From Opitutaceae bacterium (lineage in GTDB: Bacteria > Verrucomicrobiota > Verrucomicrobiia > Opitutales > Opitutaceae), in NCBI GenBank assembly GCA_003151515.1, contig PLXS01000019.1, forward strand, positions 62,001 through 126,000: a DNA stretch of 64,000 nt, in the 5' to 3' direction. Position numbers and translations under genes: made by a program. Every line of letters starts with the position of its first letter. The stretch's first letter is position 1. The notes below the pieces were generated by a model. That model had not been told where the DNA came from and searched no databases. It was given only the letters and a program-made list of their open reading frames with translations. Of the stretch, positions 45,164 through 54,990 are shown piece by piece.

Positions 45164-46009
45164 TCAGGGCTTGAGGCCGAAAGCCGCGAGATAGGCGATG
45201 CTCGGCGGGATGTTGCCGACCGGGTCCGCCGTCTCGTCCTCAATCAGGTAATACTGCACGCCGTCTTTGCGCCCTTCGGCGATGATTGCGGGCCAGTCCA
45301 GCGAACCTTGGCCGACAACGACGTTGTCGGAAACGGGTGCGTGGCCCTCATAGAGTCCCGTTGCGGCTCCCTTTCTCATGTCCTTGATATGGAAAGCCTT
45401 GAAGCGATTGGGGTATTTCTGGAGGAGCTTGACGGGGTCTATGCCGGCCTGGGCCACCCAGAAGACGTCCATCTCGCAGAAAACCAGGTCCGGGTCCGTC
45501 TCCTTCATCATCACGTCGAAGGCGGAGCTTCCGTCCGGCAGCGGGCGGAACTCGTAGCCGTGGGTGTGGAACCCGAAGGCGAGCCCGGCCGCCTTTAGCT
45601 TGGCGCCCCAGACGTTGAAGTTCGCGACGGCGACCCTGGCCTGGGCGACGTCGAACTCGGACGCGTGGGGAACCCAGGCGACGATGATGAAAGAGGCCCC
45701 GAGTGTCTTCGCCTCGGCGACGGCCCCGTCAAAGTCCTTCTGCAGCCGCTCGTAGGCTATGTGGCAGCCGACCACCTTCAGGCCGTTCGCGTCGGCCAGC
45801 GCGCGCATCTCCCGGGCCGTGTGGTTGTAGGTCCCGGCGGTCTCGATCTCGGTAAACCCGAGCGCCTTGACCTCAGCCATCCCCGACGGGAGGTTCGCCA
45901 CCATTTGATTGCGCAGGCTCCAGAGCTGGAGCCCGAGCGGATTGGTCTCGGCTGCGAATGCGGCGCTAGACGCCAGGAGCGCAGCGGCAATGAGTTTGGA
46001 TTTCATCAT
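45164..46009 (-). CDS. exported sugar phosphate isomerase/epimerase-like TIM-barrel protein
   Basis: This 281-residue protein starts with a signal peptide (MMKSKLIAAALLASSAAFAA) and continues with a xylose-isomerase-like AP2 TIM barrel: GLQLWSLRNQM, LGFTEIETAGTYN, FGFHTHGYEF, FCEMDVFWV, FKAFHIKDM and a final YYLIEDE. The His and Glu residues fit the metal site of the family. Such exported isomerase-like proteins are common in Verrucomicrobia and Planctomycetes; substrates are unknown. It is convergent with the permease gene and divergent from trpB. Confidence 0.85.
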   Translation of the reverse strand: MMKSKLIAAALLASSAAFAAETNPLGLQLWSLRNQMVANLPSGMAEVKALGFTEIETAGTYNHTAREMRALADANGLKVVGCHIAYERLQKDFDGAVAEAKTLGASFIIVAWVPHASEFDVAQARVAVANFNVWGAKLKAAGLAFGFHTHGYEFRPLPDGSSAFDVMMKETDPDLVFCEMDVFWVAQAGIDPVKLLQKYPNRFKAFHIKDMRKGAATGLYEGHAPVSDNVVVGQGSLDWPAIIAEGRKDGVQYYLIEDETADPVGNIPPSIAYLAAFGLKP

Positions 46010-46165
46010 TTGGGGAAATTGGTGTGCCCGGGCCGGCGGTCCCGCGCGGGCGATTGGGGTTGGGCCAGCCCACTGAGGCTACCCTGACGCGTGCGATGTA
46101 CAAGTAAAGAAGCCCGCGCAAGGTGACTTGCAAGGCGGCCCGAGCGATCCAAGGGTGAGGGGAGC

Positions 46166-47389
46166 ATGCCCGCCAAAGACGCGCAAACTCTGGACCGATT
46201 CTCGCTCCCGGACGCCCGGGGGCACTTCGGCCCGTACGGCGGCATCTTCGTCCCGGAGACACTGATGGCCGCCCTGGAGGAGCTCGAGAGCGCCTACCTG
46301 GCCGCGCGTGACGACCCGGGCTTCCAGTCGGAGCTTCGCAGGCACCTCTCGGAGTACGCCGGCAGGCCGACGCCCCTCTACTTCGCCGAGCGGCTGACGC
46401 GCCACTGCGCCGGCGCGAAGATCTACTTCAAGCGGGAGGACCTGCTGCACACGGGCGCCCACAAGATAAACAACGCCATCGGCCAGGCCCTGCTCGCGCT
46501 TCGCATGGGCAAGAAGCGGATCATCGCGGAGACGGGCGCCGGCCAGCACGGTGTGGCGACGGCAGCGGTATGCGCGAAGTTCGGCCTCGAATGCGTCGTG
46601 TACATGGGCGCGGTCGACATGGAGCGCCAGGCCCTGAACGTCTTCAGGATGCGCCTGATGGGCGCCGAGGTGCGAAGCGTCGAGGCCGGGCAGGAGACGC
46701 TCAAGGAGGCCATCAACGAGGCGATGCGCGACTGGGTCACCAACGTGAGGACGACCCACTACATCCTGGGCACGGCCTACGGCGCGCGGCCCTACCCGCA
46801 GATGGTGCGCGACTTCCACCGGGTGATCGGGGCCGAGGCGCGCGAGCAGATTCTCGGGCGCGAGGGCCGGCTCCCGGACGAGCTGATCGCCTGCGTCGGC
46901 GGGGGCAGCAACGCGATCGGCCTCTTCTTCGAGTTCTTGGGCGACGCGGGAGTCGCGATGATGGGCGTCGAGGCCGGTGGTCGCGGGATACGCCGCCAGG
47001 AGCACGCGGCGCGGTTCGCCGGCGGTAAGTTGGGCGTCCTGCAGGGATGCAAGACCTTCATACTGCAGGACCCGGACGGGCAGATCGAGCTCACGCATTC
47101 CGTGTCCGCGGGTCTCGACTACGCGGCCGTGGGCCCGGAGCACGCCTATTACCGCGACCTGGGCAGGATCTCCTACACGTACGCCACGGACGACGAGGTG
47201 CTCGACGCCTTCAGGCTCTGCTCGAGGCTTGAGGGCATCATCCCGGCGCTCGAGAGCTCGCATGCCGTCGCGCACGGGCTAAAGCGGGCGCGGGAGCTCG
47301 GCCCGGGCAGGATCATCATCATCAACCTGAGCGGCCGCGGGGACAAGGACGTCCAGTTGGTCGCCAAGCTGTCCGGGGAGCAGGGATGA
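46166..47389 (+). CDS. trpB: tryptophan synthase beta chain
   Basis: TrpB condenses indole with serine on PLP. The 407-residue protein has [14 protein letters not shown], the PLP lysine in [28 protein letters not shown], the phosphate loop GGGSNAIG and [11 protein letters not shown]. It is of the standard TrpB1 type. No trpA, trpF or trpC lies beside it. Its stop overlaps yicC (ATGA), an unusual partner for a trp gene. Confidence 0.96.
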   Translation: MPAKDAQTLDRFSLPDARGHFGPYGGIFVPETLMAALEELESAYLAARDDPGFQSELRRHLSEYAGRPTPLYFAERLTRHCAGAKIYFKREDLLHTGAHKINNAIGQALLALRMGKKRIIAETGAGQHGVATAAVCAKFGLECVVYMGAVDMERQALNVFRMRLMGAEVRSVEAGQETLKEAINEAMRDWVTNVRTTHYILGTAYGARPYPQMVRDFHRVIGAEAREQILGREGRLPDELIACVGGGSNAIGLFFEFLGDAGVAMMGVEAGGRGIRRQEHAARFAGGKLGVLQGCKTFILQDPDGQIELTHSVSAGLDYAAVGPEHAYYRDLGRISYTYATDDEVLDAFRLCSRLEGIIPALESSHAVAHGLKRARELGPGRIIIINLSGRGDKDVQLVAKLSGEQG

Positions 47390-48258
47390 GGAGCATGACC
47401 GGATACGGCCGCGCAAGCGCGGCGCTCGCGGACGGGACCCTCACCGTGCAGGTGAGCTCCGTCAACCGGCGAAGCCTGGACCTGACCATGAAGATCCCCG
47501 ACGAGTGGGAGAGCCTGGAGAATGAGATTGCCGGGCGGGTCCGCAAGGTCGCGGCGCGCGGCAAGGTCCACGTGGACGTCGAGTTCTCGCTCGGAAAGGG
47601 GCGCGACGACGCGTCCTGGAGCGAGGCCGCGGTCGGGGAGGCGCTCGACAAGCTGGCGGCGCTCGCCGACTCGCGCCGGATACCCTTCGAGCCGACGGCG
47701 GAGCTCCTGTGGCAGCTCGCCAACTCGCAGCGCAACCTCCCCAAGGTGCCCTCGGCCGACAGCGCGCGCCCCGAGCTGCTCATGGTGCTCGACGAGGCGC
47801 TGCGCGCCTTCGGCGCGATGCGCGCGAGGGAGGGCGAGGCCCTCTTCGTCGACTTCATCGAGCGGGTGGGCGTCTGCCGCAGGCACATGGACGCCGTGGC
47901 CGCCCGGGCGCCCGCCGTCGCCCCGGCGTACCGCGCGCAGCTCATGAAGAGGCTGCGCGACGCGGGCCTCGAGCTCGACCTGGAGGACGAGCGGGTCCTT
48001 CGCGAGATCGCGCTTTTCGCGGACCGCTGCGACATCAGCGAGGAGATCACCCGGTTTCGCAGCCACCTGGAGCAGCTGGCGGCGCTTCTCAAGTCCGGCG
48101 ACGAGATCGGACGCAAGGCCGACTTCATCCTCCAGGAGATGGGCCGCGAGGCCAACACGATCGGCAGCAAGGCGAACGACCTGGCGATATCCAAGCTGGT
48201 GATCGAGCTCAAGAACGAGCTCGAGCGCGTGCGCGAGCAGATGGCGAACGTCGAGTGA
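47386..48258 (+). CDS. yicC: YicC/YloC-family endoribonuclease
   Basis: The 290-residue protein begins [11 protein letters not shown], the family hallmark, with an N-terminal YicC-like domain and a C-terminal DUF1732 domain ending [16 protein letters not shown] and [18 protein letters not shown]. In E. coli YicC promotes RyhB sRNA degradation, and the fold is an endoribonuclease. It overlaps trpB by four bases and faces lspA with 4 bp between. Confidence 0.93.
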   Translation: MRSMTGYGRASAALADGTLTVQVSSVNRRSLDLTMKIPDEWESLENEIAGRVRKVAARGKVHVDVEFSLGKGRDDASWSEAAVGEALDKLAALADSRRIPFEPTAELLWQLANSQRNLPKVPSADSARPELLMVLDEALRAFGAMRAREGEALFVDFIERVGVCRRHMDAVAARAPAVAPAYRAQLMKRLRDAGLELDLEDERVLREIALFADRCDISEEITRFRSHLEQLAALLKSGDEIGRKADFILQEMGREANTIGSKANDLAISKLVIELKNELERVREQMANVE

Positions 48259-48262
48259 CGCC

Positions 48263-48796
48263 CTAAGGGACCCGCCCGGGCCCCGGGGTGCGCAGGGACG
48301 AGAGGACGTACAGGGCCACGCCGACCGTGATCGCCGAGTCGGCGACGTTGAATGAGGGGAAGGCGTACGAGCCGAAGTGGAAGTCGAGGAAGTCGAGCAC
48401 GTGGCCCCGGGCGATCCTGTCCACGAGGTTCCCGACAATCCCGCCGCAGAGAAGGCCGAAGCAGAGCTGGACAAACCGGTCCCTCAAGCCCAGGGCCTTG
48501 CGGCCGATGAAGATCGCGACAAGGGTGGCGGCCGCGAGGGCGGCCAGAAGGACGCTTCGTCCCGTGAAGATGCTCCACGCCGCGCCGGTGTTGCCGACGT
48601 GCACGATGTAGAAGAAGCCCCGCACGACCGTGATCGCCCCGGCGGCCTCCCCGTAGGAGTTGAACGGCAGCCGCGACGCGATCCAGGCCTTGGTCGCCTG
48701 GTCGGCCGCGACCACCGCCACGGCGATGACGATCAGCAGCCTATAGCGTATGACGCGCCAGCTGAGCGCCACGCCGGGGTCGACGGACTCGCTCAT
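48263..48796 (-). CDS. lspA: prolipoprotein signal peptidase II
   Basis: LspA removes signal peptides from diacylglyceryl-modified prolipoproteins in the inner membrane. The 177-residue protein has four hydrophobic segments and the two catalytic aspartates in GNLVDRIARGHVLDF and FPSFNVADSAI. AADQATKAW and NTGAAWSIF are also conserved. Its start overlaps the stop of the dksA-like gene (ATGA), and the ileS-dksA-lspA order is common in bacteria. Confidence 0.95.
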   Translation of the reverse strand: MSESVDPGVALSWRVIRYRLLIVIAVAVVAADQATKAWIASRLPFNSYGEAAGAITVVRGFFYIVHVGNTGAAWSIFTGRSVLLAALAAATLVAIFIGRKALGLRDRFVQLCFGLLCGGIVGNLVDRIARGHVLDFLDFHFGSYAFPSFNVADSAITVGVALYVLSSLRTPGPGRVP

Positions 48797-49656
48797 TCCT
48801 CGCCGCCATCATCGTGCGCGATCGTGCCGCCCTCCTCGCCGGCCTCGCCGAAGAGGCCCGCCTCGGCGCGGGAGTGGTGGCGGTTGCGCTCGATCTGCTT
48901 CTGCGCCTCGGCCGAGTAGCGCGTGAACGGCACCGCAAGCAGGCGCTCCTTGGAGATTGGCTTGGCGGTGATCTCGCAGATCCCGTAGGTGCCGTCGCGC
49001 ACCCGCTTGATCGCGGCCTCGATCTCGGAGAGCGCCTCCTGCTCGCTGGAAACAAGGCTCAGGGCGAAGTCCCGGTCGAACGTGTCCGTCCCGGCGTCGG
49101 CCATGTGCTGCCCGTAGGCGGACAGGTCTCCCGCGTCCTCCTTGGTCGAGCGCTTGAGGGTCTCCTCGGAATGGCGCTCGATGCCCTCGGTGAGGTGCTT
49201 GCGCATGTCGACCAGGAGCTTGTAGTAGCGCCTGTACTTCTCGGGCACGTCGTGCACCTCGATCACCGCGGCGGCCTTCACCCTCTTGGGGTTGAAGCCG
49301 AGGATCTCGGAGAGGGACGCGGCCTTCACATGGTTAGGCTTGGCCGGCTTCTCAGGCGCGGCGTGCAGGGCGGCCGCGGGCTTCGCGGGCGCCTTGGCGG
49401 CCTTGGCCACGGAATCGGCCTTCGCCGAGGCGGCCTTCGCAATCGCGCGCACCTCGTCGAGGCTTAGCGCGATCGGCTTGGTTGCGGCCTTGCGGGCCAG
49501 GATGCTCTCTCGCAGCGCTGATTTCTTGGATGGCTTTTCCATGGTCGGACGTTTTCCGGGGGCGGCGTGCGCGGCCTCCGAGGGGGCGGGGGCCTTGCGG
49601 GTGTCGCTCTTGGGCAGCTTCTTCTTGGGCTGGCTGTGTTTGTTTGTCTTGGCCAT
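48793..49656 (-). CDS. DksA/TraR-family protein with degenerate zinc finger
   Basis: This 287-residue protein has a long Lys/Ala/Pro-rich N-terminal region (residues 1-110) and then a DksA/TraR-like coiled coil and globular end. The coiled-coil tip contains DTFDRDFALSLVSSEQEAL, and the end reads RVRDGTYGICEITAKPISKERLLAVPFTRYSAEA. The four-Cys zinc site of the family retains only the first Cys; the others are Thr, Ser and Ala by position. Such proteins bind the RNA polymerase secondary channel and modulate transcription with ppGpp; activity here is inferred. It is between ileS and lspA. Confidence 0.85.
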   Translation of the reverse strand: MAKTNKHSQPKKKLPKSDTRKAPAPSEAAHAAPGKRPTMEKPSKKSALRESILARKAATKPIALSLDEVRAIAKAASAKADSVAKAAKAPAKPAAALHAAPEKPAKPNHVKAASLSEILGFNPKRVKAAAVIEVHDVPEKYRRYYKLLVDMRKHLTEGIERHSEETLKRSTKEDAGDLSAYGQHMADAGTDTFDRDFALSLVSSEQEALSEIEAAIKRVRDGTYGICEITAKPISKERLLAVPFTRYSAEAQKQIERNRHHSRAEAGLFGEAGEEGGTIAHDDGGEE

Positions 49657-49690
49657 GGGGAGTCTTGGGATTGTTGCTTAAATTGGCGGG

Positions 49691-52546
49691 TCAGGAAGCT
49701 AGGGCCTCCGAACAGCGTGGGCAAACCTCCGCTATCGGGGTTCGGACAAGGGTGGGGACCCAGCGCCAGCAGCGCGGGCAGCGCACGTGGCCGAGTTCCG
49801 CGCAGGGGCGCACGCCGACCCCGAACTGGCCCCCCGGCTCCGGCGGCGCCTCGACCCTCAGGTCGGACACGATGAAGAGTTCCGGCAGCAGGCCCCGGTT
49901 CCTCTCAAGCGCGTCCTCCATGGGGTCGCCGTCTGGCACGACGAGCGTCACCGCGGCGTCCAGGGACTTTCCAATGCGCCCGGCCGCCCTCAGGGGCTCT
50001 ATGGCCTCGTTGACGCGCGCCCTCACCTCGAGGAGCGCCGCAAAGTCGGCGTCGATGCGCTCATCCGACCATGATTCGGGGAGCGCGGGCCAGTCGCCCA
50101 GGTGCACGGACGGCGGGCCGAACTCCGCCCCGCTCAGGGCGAAGGACCACGCCTCGTCGGTCGTGAAGGGGATGACCGGAGCAAGGACGCGCACGAGCGT
50201 GTTGAAGATCCCGTGGATGGCCGTCTGGGTCGAGCGGCGCAGAGCGTTTCGGGTGCCGAGCGTGTACAGCCGGTCCTTGATGATGTCGTGGTACGTCGCC
50301 GAGAGCGTGACCGAGCAGAACTGGTTGCAGAGCTGGTAGACCCTGTGGAACTCGTAGGCGTCGTACGCCGCGGCGCAGGAGCGCGCGAGAGCGGCCACCT
50401 GGTGCAGGGCCCACCGGTCCAGGGGGTCCATCCGCGCCGCGGGAACGGCGTCCTTGGCGGGGTTGAAGTCGAACAGGTTTGAGAGCTGGAAGCGCAGCGT
50501 GTTGCGGATCAGCCGGTAGGTTTCGCCCACGTGGGAGAGTATCTCCTTGGAGATCGGGATGTCATTGCGGAAGTCCTGGGAGCAGATCCATAGCCGGATC
50601 ACGTCCGCGCCGTACTCCGCGACGTAGGCGTCGCTCGTCTGGGGCTTCTCGTAGGACGAGCTCTTGGAGATCTTCTTCTTGTCCTCGTCGACGATGAAGC
50701 CGTGGGTGAGGACGGCCCGGTAGGGCGCCGCGCCGTAGGCGATCACCGCCGTCCAGAGCGAGGACTGGAACCAGCCGCGGTGCTGGTCGCTTCCCTCCAG
50801 GTAGAGGTCGGCCGGCCAGCTCGTGCCCCCGATCCCCCGGCGCAGGACGGCCGCGTGCGTCGATCCTGAGTCGAGCCAGACGTCGAGCGTGTCCCTGCCG
50901 CAGGTGAGCTCCTGGGACCGCGGCCAGCCCGCGGGCAGGCTCACGCCCCCGAGGATCTGCGCGGCCGTGTCCTCGTACCAGAGGTTCGTGCCGCGGGCCT
51001 CGACCTTGTCGGCCACGGCCCGCACGACGCCCGCGTCCAGGAACGGCCGCTTCTCGGCATCGTAGAACGCCGGGATGGGCACGCCCCAGGAGCGCTGGCG
51101 GCTGACGCACCAGTCGGGGCGCGACTCGACGGCGCCGCGGATGCGCGCCTCGCCCCAGGCGGGGATCCAACCACCCTGGGCCTCGATCTTGGAGACCTCG
51201 GCGAGCGCCGCCTGCCTGGAGCCGGCCTTGTCCAGCGAGACGAACCACTGGTCGACCGCCCGGAAGATGATCGGGGTCTTCGAGCGCCAGCAGTGCGGAT
51301 AGCTGTGCACGTACTTGTGCTTGGCAAGGAGCGTGCCCGTCGAGTCGAGGAGCCTTAAGACGGCGACGTTCGCCGGCGACGTCCTCTTCTTCTGCAGGTC
51401 CTCGACGCTCTCGAGCGTGGTCGCGCCCACGAGCACCCTGGGGATCCTCCCGTCGTCCAGGTAGGCGCCGTCGTCGCCGACCGGGCAGTAGATCTCGAGG
51501 CCGCATTTGACCCCCGTCTGGTAGTCCTCGGCGCCGTGGCCGGGCGCCGTGTGCACGCAGCCGGTCCCGCTCTCGGTCGTCACGTAATCGGCGAGGACGA
51601 CGGGCGAGGGGCGCTCGATGAAGGGATGGCGCGCGGCGAGCCCTTCCAGGGATCGGCCGGCGACGGTCGCGACGACGCCCGGCGCCTCCTTCCAGCCGGC
51701 CGCGGCGGCCACTTGGCCCAGAAGCGCGGCCGCGACCACTATCCGCTCCGCTCCAGCGTCCGCGACCACGTACTCGACGTCGGGGTGCAGCGCCACGGCC
51801 AAGTTCGCCGGGAGCGTCCAGGGGGTCGTCGTCCAGATGATGATGCTTAAGGGCTTGTCGGCCGGAAGGCCGAAGCGCGCCGCCTCGTTGGCGGGCACGG
51901 GGAAGCGAACCCAAATGGAGGGCGAGGAGTGCTCCCTGTACTCCACCTCGGCCTCGGCGAGGGCCGTCTCGAAGGGTATGGACCAGTAGACGGGCTTCTT
52001 ACTGCGGTAGACCAGGCCTTTTTCGACGAAGGCCGCGAAGACCCTCAGGATGTCGGCCTCGAAAGCCGGGGCCTTGGTCTTGTATTCATGAGCCCAGTCG
52101 CCCAGGACCCCGAGCCTCTTGAACTGGTCCCTTTGCTTGGCGATCCACGACTCCGAAAAGGCGCCGCAGAGCTGGCGCAGCTCCGGGGTCGACACCTGCC
52201 GATTGGCGTCGCGCAGCTCCCGGGCGACCTTCTGCTCGATGGGCAGCCCGTGGCAGTCCCAGCCCGGGACGTAGGGGGTGCGGAAGCCCCGCAGCGCCTT
52301 GTAGCGCAGGGTAACGTCCTTGAGCGTCTTGTTGAGCGCCGTGCCGATGTGCACGTCGCCATTCGTGAAGGGTGGCCCGTCGTGCAGCACGAACGAGGGG
52401 GCCCCCTGGCGCCTGCGCTGGAGCTCCTCGTACAGGCCGGTCTTCTCCCAGTGGGCCACCCGGGCCGGCTCGCGCTGCGCGAGCCCCGCCCGCATCGGGA
52501 AGTCGGTCCTAGGCAGCTGCAGCGTGTCTTTGAGGTCTTTCGCCAC
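49691..52546 (-). CDS. ileS: isoleucyl-tRNA synthetase
   Basis: IleRS charges tRNA-Ile and edits mischarged valine. The 951-residue protein has the HIGH-type PPFTNGDVHIGTALNK near residue 65, GWDCHGLPIEQKV, the CP1 editing domain (TTPWTLPANLA), the KMSKS equivalent KKISKSS near 626 and a C-terminal zinc site (CPRCW ... CPRC). The start is a GTG at 52546 (VAKDLKDTLQLP), preceded by a pyrimidine run and no Shine-Dalgarno. It follows hemG by 46 bp. Confidence 0.96.
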   Translation of the reverse strand: MAKDLKDTLQLPRTDFPMRAGLAQREPARVAHWEKTGLYEELQRRRQGAPSFVLHDGPPFTNGDVHIGTALNKTLKDVTLRYKALRGFRTPYVPGWDCHGLPIEQKVARELRDANRQVSTPELRQLCGAFSESWIAKQRDQFKRLGVLGDWAHEYKTKAPAFEADILRVFAAFVEKGLVYRSKKPVYWSIPFETALAEAEVEYREHSSPSIWVRFPVPANEAARFGLPADKPLSIIIWTTTPWTLPANLAVALHPDVEYVVADAGAERIVVAAALLGQVAAAAGWKEAPGVVATVAGRSLEGLAARHPFIERPSPVVLADYVTTESGTGCVHTAPGHGAEDYQTGVKCGLEIYCPVGDDGAYLDDGRIPRVLVGATTLESVEDLQKKRTSPANVAVLRLLDSTGTLLAKHKYVHSYPHCWRSKTPIIFRAVDQWFVSLDKAGSRQAALAEVSKIEAQGGWIPAWGEARIRGAVESRPDWCVSRQRSWGVPIPAFYDAEKRPFLDAGVVRAVADKVEARGTNLWYEDTAAQILGGVSLPAGWPRSQELTCGRDTLDVWLDSGSTHAAVLRRGIGGTSWPADLYLEGSDQHRGWFQSSLWTAVIAYGAAPYRAVLTHGFIVDEDKKKISKSSSYEKPQTSDAYVAEYGADVIRLWICSQDFRNDIPISKEILSHVGETYRLIRNTLRFQLSNLFDFNPAKDAVPAARMDPLDRWALHQVAALARSCAAAYDAYEFHRVYQLCNQFCSVTLSATYHDIIKDRLYTLGTRNALRRSTQTAIHGIFNTLVRVLAPVIPFTTDEAWSFALSGAEFGPPSVHLGDWPALPESWSDERIDADFAALLEVRARVNEAIEPLRAAGRIGKSLDAAVTLVVPDGDPMEDALERNRGLLPELFIVSDLRVEAPPEPGGQFGVGVRPCAELGHVRCPRCWRWVPTLVRTPIAEVCPRCSEALAS

Positions 52547-52592
52547 TAAAAGAAAAAAAGGGTCCGAGAGGTTAAATCGGCCCCCGGGCGAG

Positions 52593-53951
52593 TCAAGACA
52601 CTCGCTTGGCCAGCAGGGATCCGGATTTGAGGCAGTCGGCGAGCGAAATGCCGTCCCTGGCGTTGCCCCCGATGAAGATCCCGGGGTTGTCGCGCTCGCA
52701 CGCGGCGATCGCGTCAAGGTGCCTGTCGTAGCCCAGGTTGTACTGCGGGATGGCGCGCGGCCAGAACGTGCGGCGGACGAATACGGGTTCTCCCCGGGCC
52801 CCCAGGAGCTCGCCCAGGTCCCCCAGGACGCGGCCCATGAGCTCGGCCTCGGGCAGCCGGGCCACGTCCGGCTGCATGACCCCCCCGGCGAGCGCCGTCA
52901 GCGCGACGTGCCCCTGGGGGGCGCGCCCCTCGAACAGGCTGGAGCTGAATATGACGCCCAGAATGGACCTGCGCTCCACGGCCGGCACGAGGGCCCCGAA
53001 GCCGTCCAGCGGATGGCTCACCTGGTTGCGCCGGAAGCCCAGGAAGACGGAGACCACGGGGGGCTGCTCGACGGCCGCCAGGCCCGCTAGCGGCCTGTGC
53101 CCGTCGCGGCCTATCTCGAGCGCCGCCAGAGCGCTCGCCGGGACCCCGGCGACCACCGAGTCGAATTCCGCCGACGAGTCGCCCTGCGGCCCGCGCCAGC
53201 CGACCCGCCAGCGCGCCCGCTCGCCGGGCGCGACCGAGCGCACCTCGCAGCCGAGGCCCACGGCGCCGGCGGGAAGCTTTGCCGCCAGGGTGTCCGTCAG
53301 CTCCTGCAGCCCCCGTCGGAACGATATGAGCGCGGGCGCCGACCTCTTCCCCTGCGCCCGCCGGCTCTTCACCCCGGCGATCATGCCCCGGATGACCGAG
53401 CCCGCGGCCCTCTCGGCCTCCCAGAGGTTGGGGAAGGCGTGGCGCGTTGAGAGCCTCTCGGGGTCGCCCGCGTAGATCCCGCTGATGAACGGCTGCACGA
53501 TCCGCTCGACCAGCTCGGCCCCGAAGTGGTCGCGCACGAACGCCCCGACGCTCGCGTCGCCGGCGCGCTCGAAGCGGCGCTTCGTGAATTCCGTGAGGAT
53601 CATCCACTTCGTGCGGGCCGACATGACCGGGGTGGAGAAGAACTGAAGGGGGGAGCCCGGGAGCGCGACCAGCCGGCCGCCCATGACGATGAAGCGCTTC
53701 TTGGAGCTTGCGCCCGCGACGACGCGCTCGGGCCCGAGGCCGAGATCCGAGATGAGCGCGGCCAGCTCGGTGGTGGACTCCTGGATCGAGTTCGGGCCCG
53801 CCTCGATGAGCCAGCCGTCGGCCGCGTCCGTGCGCACGGATCCCCCGAGCCTCTGCGACGCCTCGAAGAGCCGGACCTCGTGGCCGGCCCCCGAGAGCCT
53901 CCATGCCGCGGCGAGCCCGGTTGCGCCGCCGCCTATGACAGCGACCTTCAT
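52593..53951 (-). CDS. hemG: protoporphyrinogen oxidase (HemY type)
   Basis: This FAD enzyme oxidises protoporphyrinogen IX (or coproporphyrinogen in coproporphyrin-dependent species) with oxygen. The 452-residue protein has AVIGGGATGLAAAWRL and LFEASQRLGGSVRT for FAD, IEAGPNSIQE, a central membrane-associating region, and IFIGGNARDGISLADCLKSG at the end. It is the third heme gene in the order hemF, hemE, hemG. With HemF present, the protoporphyrin branch is the natural reading. Confidence 0.92.
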   Translation of the reverse strand: MKVAVIGGGATGLAAAWRLSGAGHEVRLFEASQRLGGSVRTDAADGWLIEAGPNSIQESTTELAALISDLGLGPERVVAGASSKKRFIVMGGRLVALPGSPLQFFSTPVMSARTKWMILTEFTKRRFERAGDASVGAFVRDHFGAELVERIVQPFISGIYAGDPERLSTRHAFPNLWEAERAAGSVIRGMIAGVKSRRAQGKRSAPALISFRRGLQELTDTLAAKLPAGAVGLGCEVRSVAPGERARWRVGWRGPQGDSSAEFDSVVAGVPASALAALEIGRDGHRPLAGLAAVEQPPVVSVFLGFRRNQVSHPLDGFGALVPAVERRSILGVIFSSSLFEGRAPQGHVALTALAGGVMQPDVARLPEAELMGRVLGDLGELLGARGEPVFVRRTFWPRAIPQYNLGYDRHLDAIAACERDNPGIFIGGNARDGISLADCLKSGSLLAKRVS

Positions 53952-53958
53952 CGCTCGC

Positions 53959-54987
53959 TCACTTCCAGCTCGTCACGGCCTCCACGGCCGCCTCGACGCA
54001 CGCGATGGTGGCCGACGGCAGGATGCCGTGGCCCAGGTTGAAGATGTGGCCCTTGCACCCGCGCACCGACTCGAGCAGGCGCCTGGTCTCCCGTCCCGCG
54101 ATGGCGGGCGTCGTGCTCAGGATCACCGGGTCGAGGTTGCCTTGGACGGCGACGTTCTCCGGCAGGCTCCTGCGCGCGGCGGCCAGGTCGCTGGACCAGT
54201 CGATGCTCAAGACCCTGGCGCCGGCGAACGCCTGGTCCATCAGGTGGGCCCCCGTCCCCTTGCCGTAGATGATCACGGGGAAGCCCCTGGGCATCGCCTC
54301 GATGACCATGCGCATCCAGCGCAGCGACGCCGCCTCGTAGTCCGGCCCCGCTACCGCGCCGCCCCAGGAGTCGAAGATCTGGATCGCGTCCGCTCCCGCC
54401 TCCACCTGCATCCTGAAGTACTCAATCAGGGAGTCGGTGAGCCTGCCGAGCAGAAGGTCGAACGCCGCCCGGTCCTCGTAGAAGAGGCCCTTCACCCGCG
54501 CGAAGTCCTCCGAGCTGCCCCCCTCGACCATGTAGGTGGCCAGGGTCCACGGGGAGCCCCCGAAGCCGAGGAGTGCCCTCTTGCCGGCGAGCTCCCGCTT
54601 GAGGATCGAGAGCGCGGCGCCGACGTAGGCCAGACGCCCCGGCACCTCGGCGGCCGGAAGCAGCGCCTCGATCATCGAGCGGTTCTCAAGCCTTCGCTCC
54701 ATCGCGATCCCGCCCTCGTCCCGGAAGGTGTAGCCCTGCCCGAGAGCCTCGGGGATCACCAGGATGTCCGAGAAGAGGATCGCCGCGTCGAAGGCGAAGC
54801 GCCTGATGGGCTGCATCGACACCTCCGCGGCGAGCTCCGGCGTGCGCACCATCTTGAGGAAGCCGTGCTTCGCCTTGAGCTCGCGGTACTCCGGCAGGTA
54901 ACGGCCGGCCTGGCGCATGATCCAGAGCGGCGGCCTGTCCAGGGGGGCGCACGCGCACGCCGATAGGAATCGTTCCCGTGAGTTCAT
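53959..54987 (-). CDS. hemE: uroporphyrinogen decarboxylase
   Basis: HemE decarboxylates uroporphyrinogen III to coproporphyrinogen III. The 342-residue protein carries the N-terminal PPLWIMRQAGRYLPEYR signature, FSDILVIPEALGQ with the catalytic Asp, and GFGGSPWTLATYMVEGG, QIFDSWGG and FNLGHGILP later. It sits 3 bp after hemF and 7 bp before hemG. Confidence 0.97.
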   Translation of the reverse strand: MNSRERFLSACACAPLDRPPLWIMRQAGRYLPEYRELKAKHGFLKMVRTPELAAEVSMQPIRRFAFDAAILFSDILVIPEALGQGYTFRDEGGIAMERRLENRSMIEALLPAAEVPGRLAYVGAALSILKRELAGKRALLGFGGSPWTLATYMVEGGSSEDFARVKGLFYEDRAAFDLLLGRLTDSLIEYFRMQVEAGADAIQIFDSWGGAVAGPDYEAASLRWMRMVIEAMPRGFPVIIYGKGTGAHLMDQAFAGARVLSIDWSSDLAAARRSLPENVAVQGNLDPVILSTTPAIAGRETRRLLESVRGCKGHIFNLGHGILPSATIACVEAAVEAVTSWK

Positions 54988-54990
54988 GGT

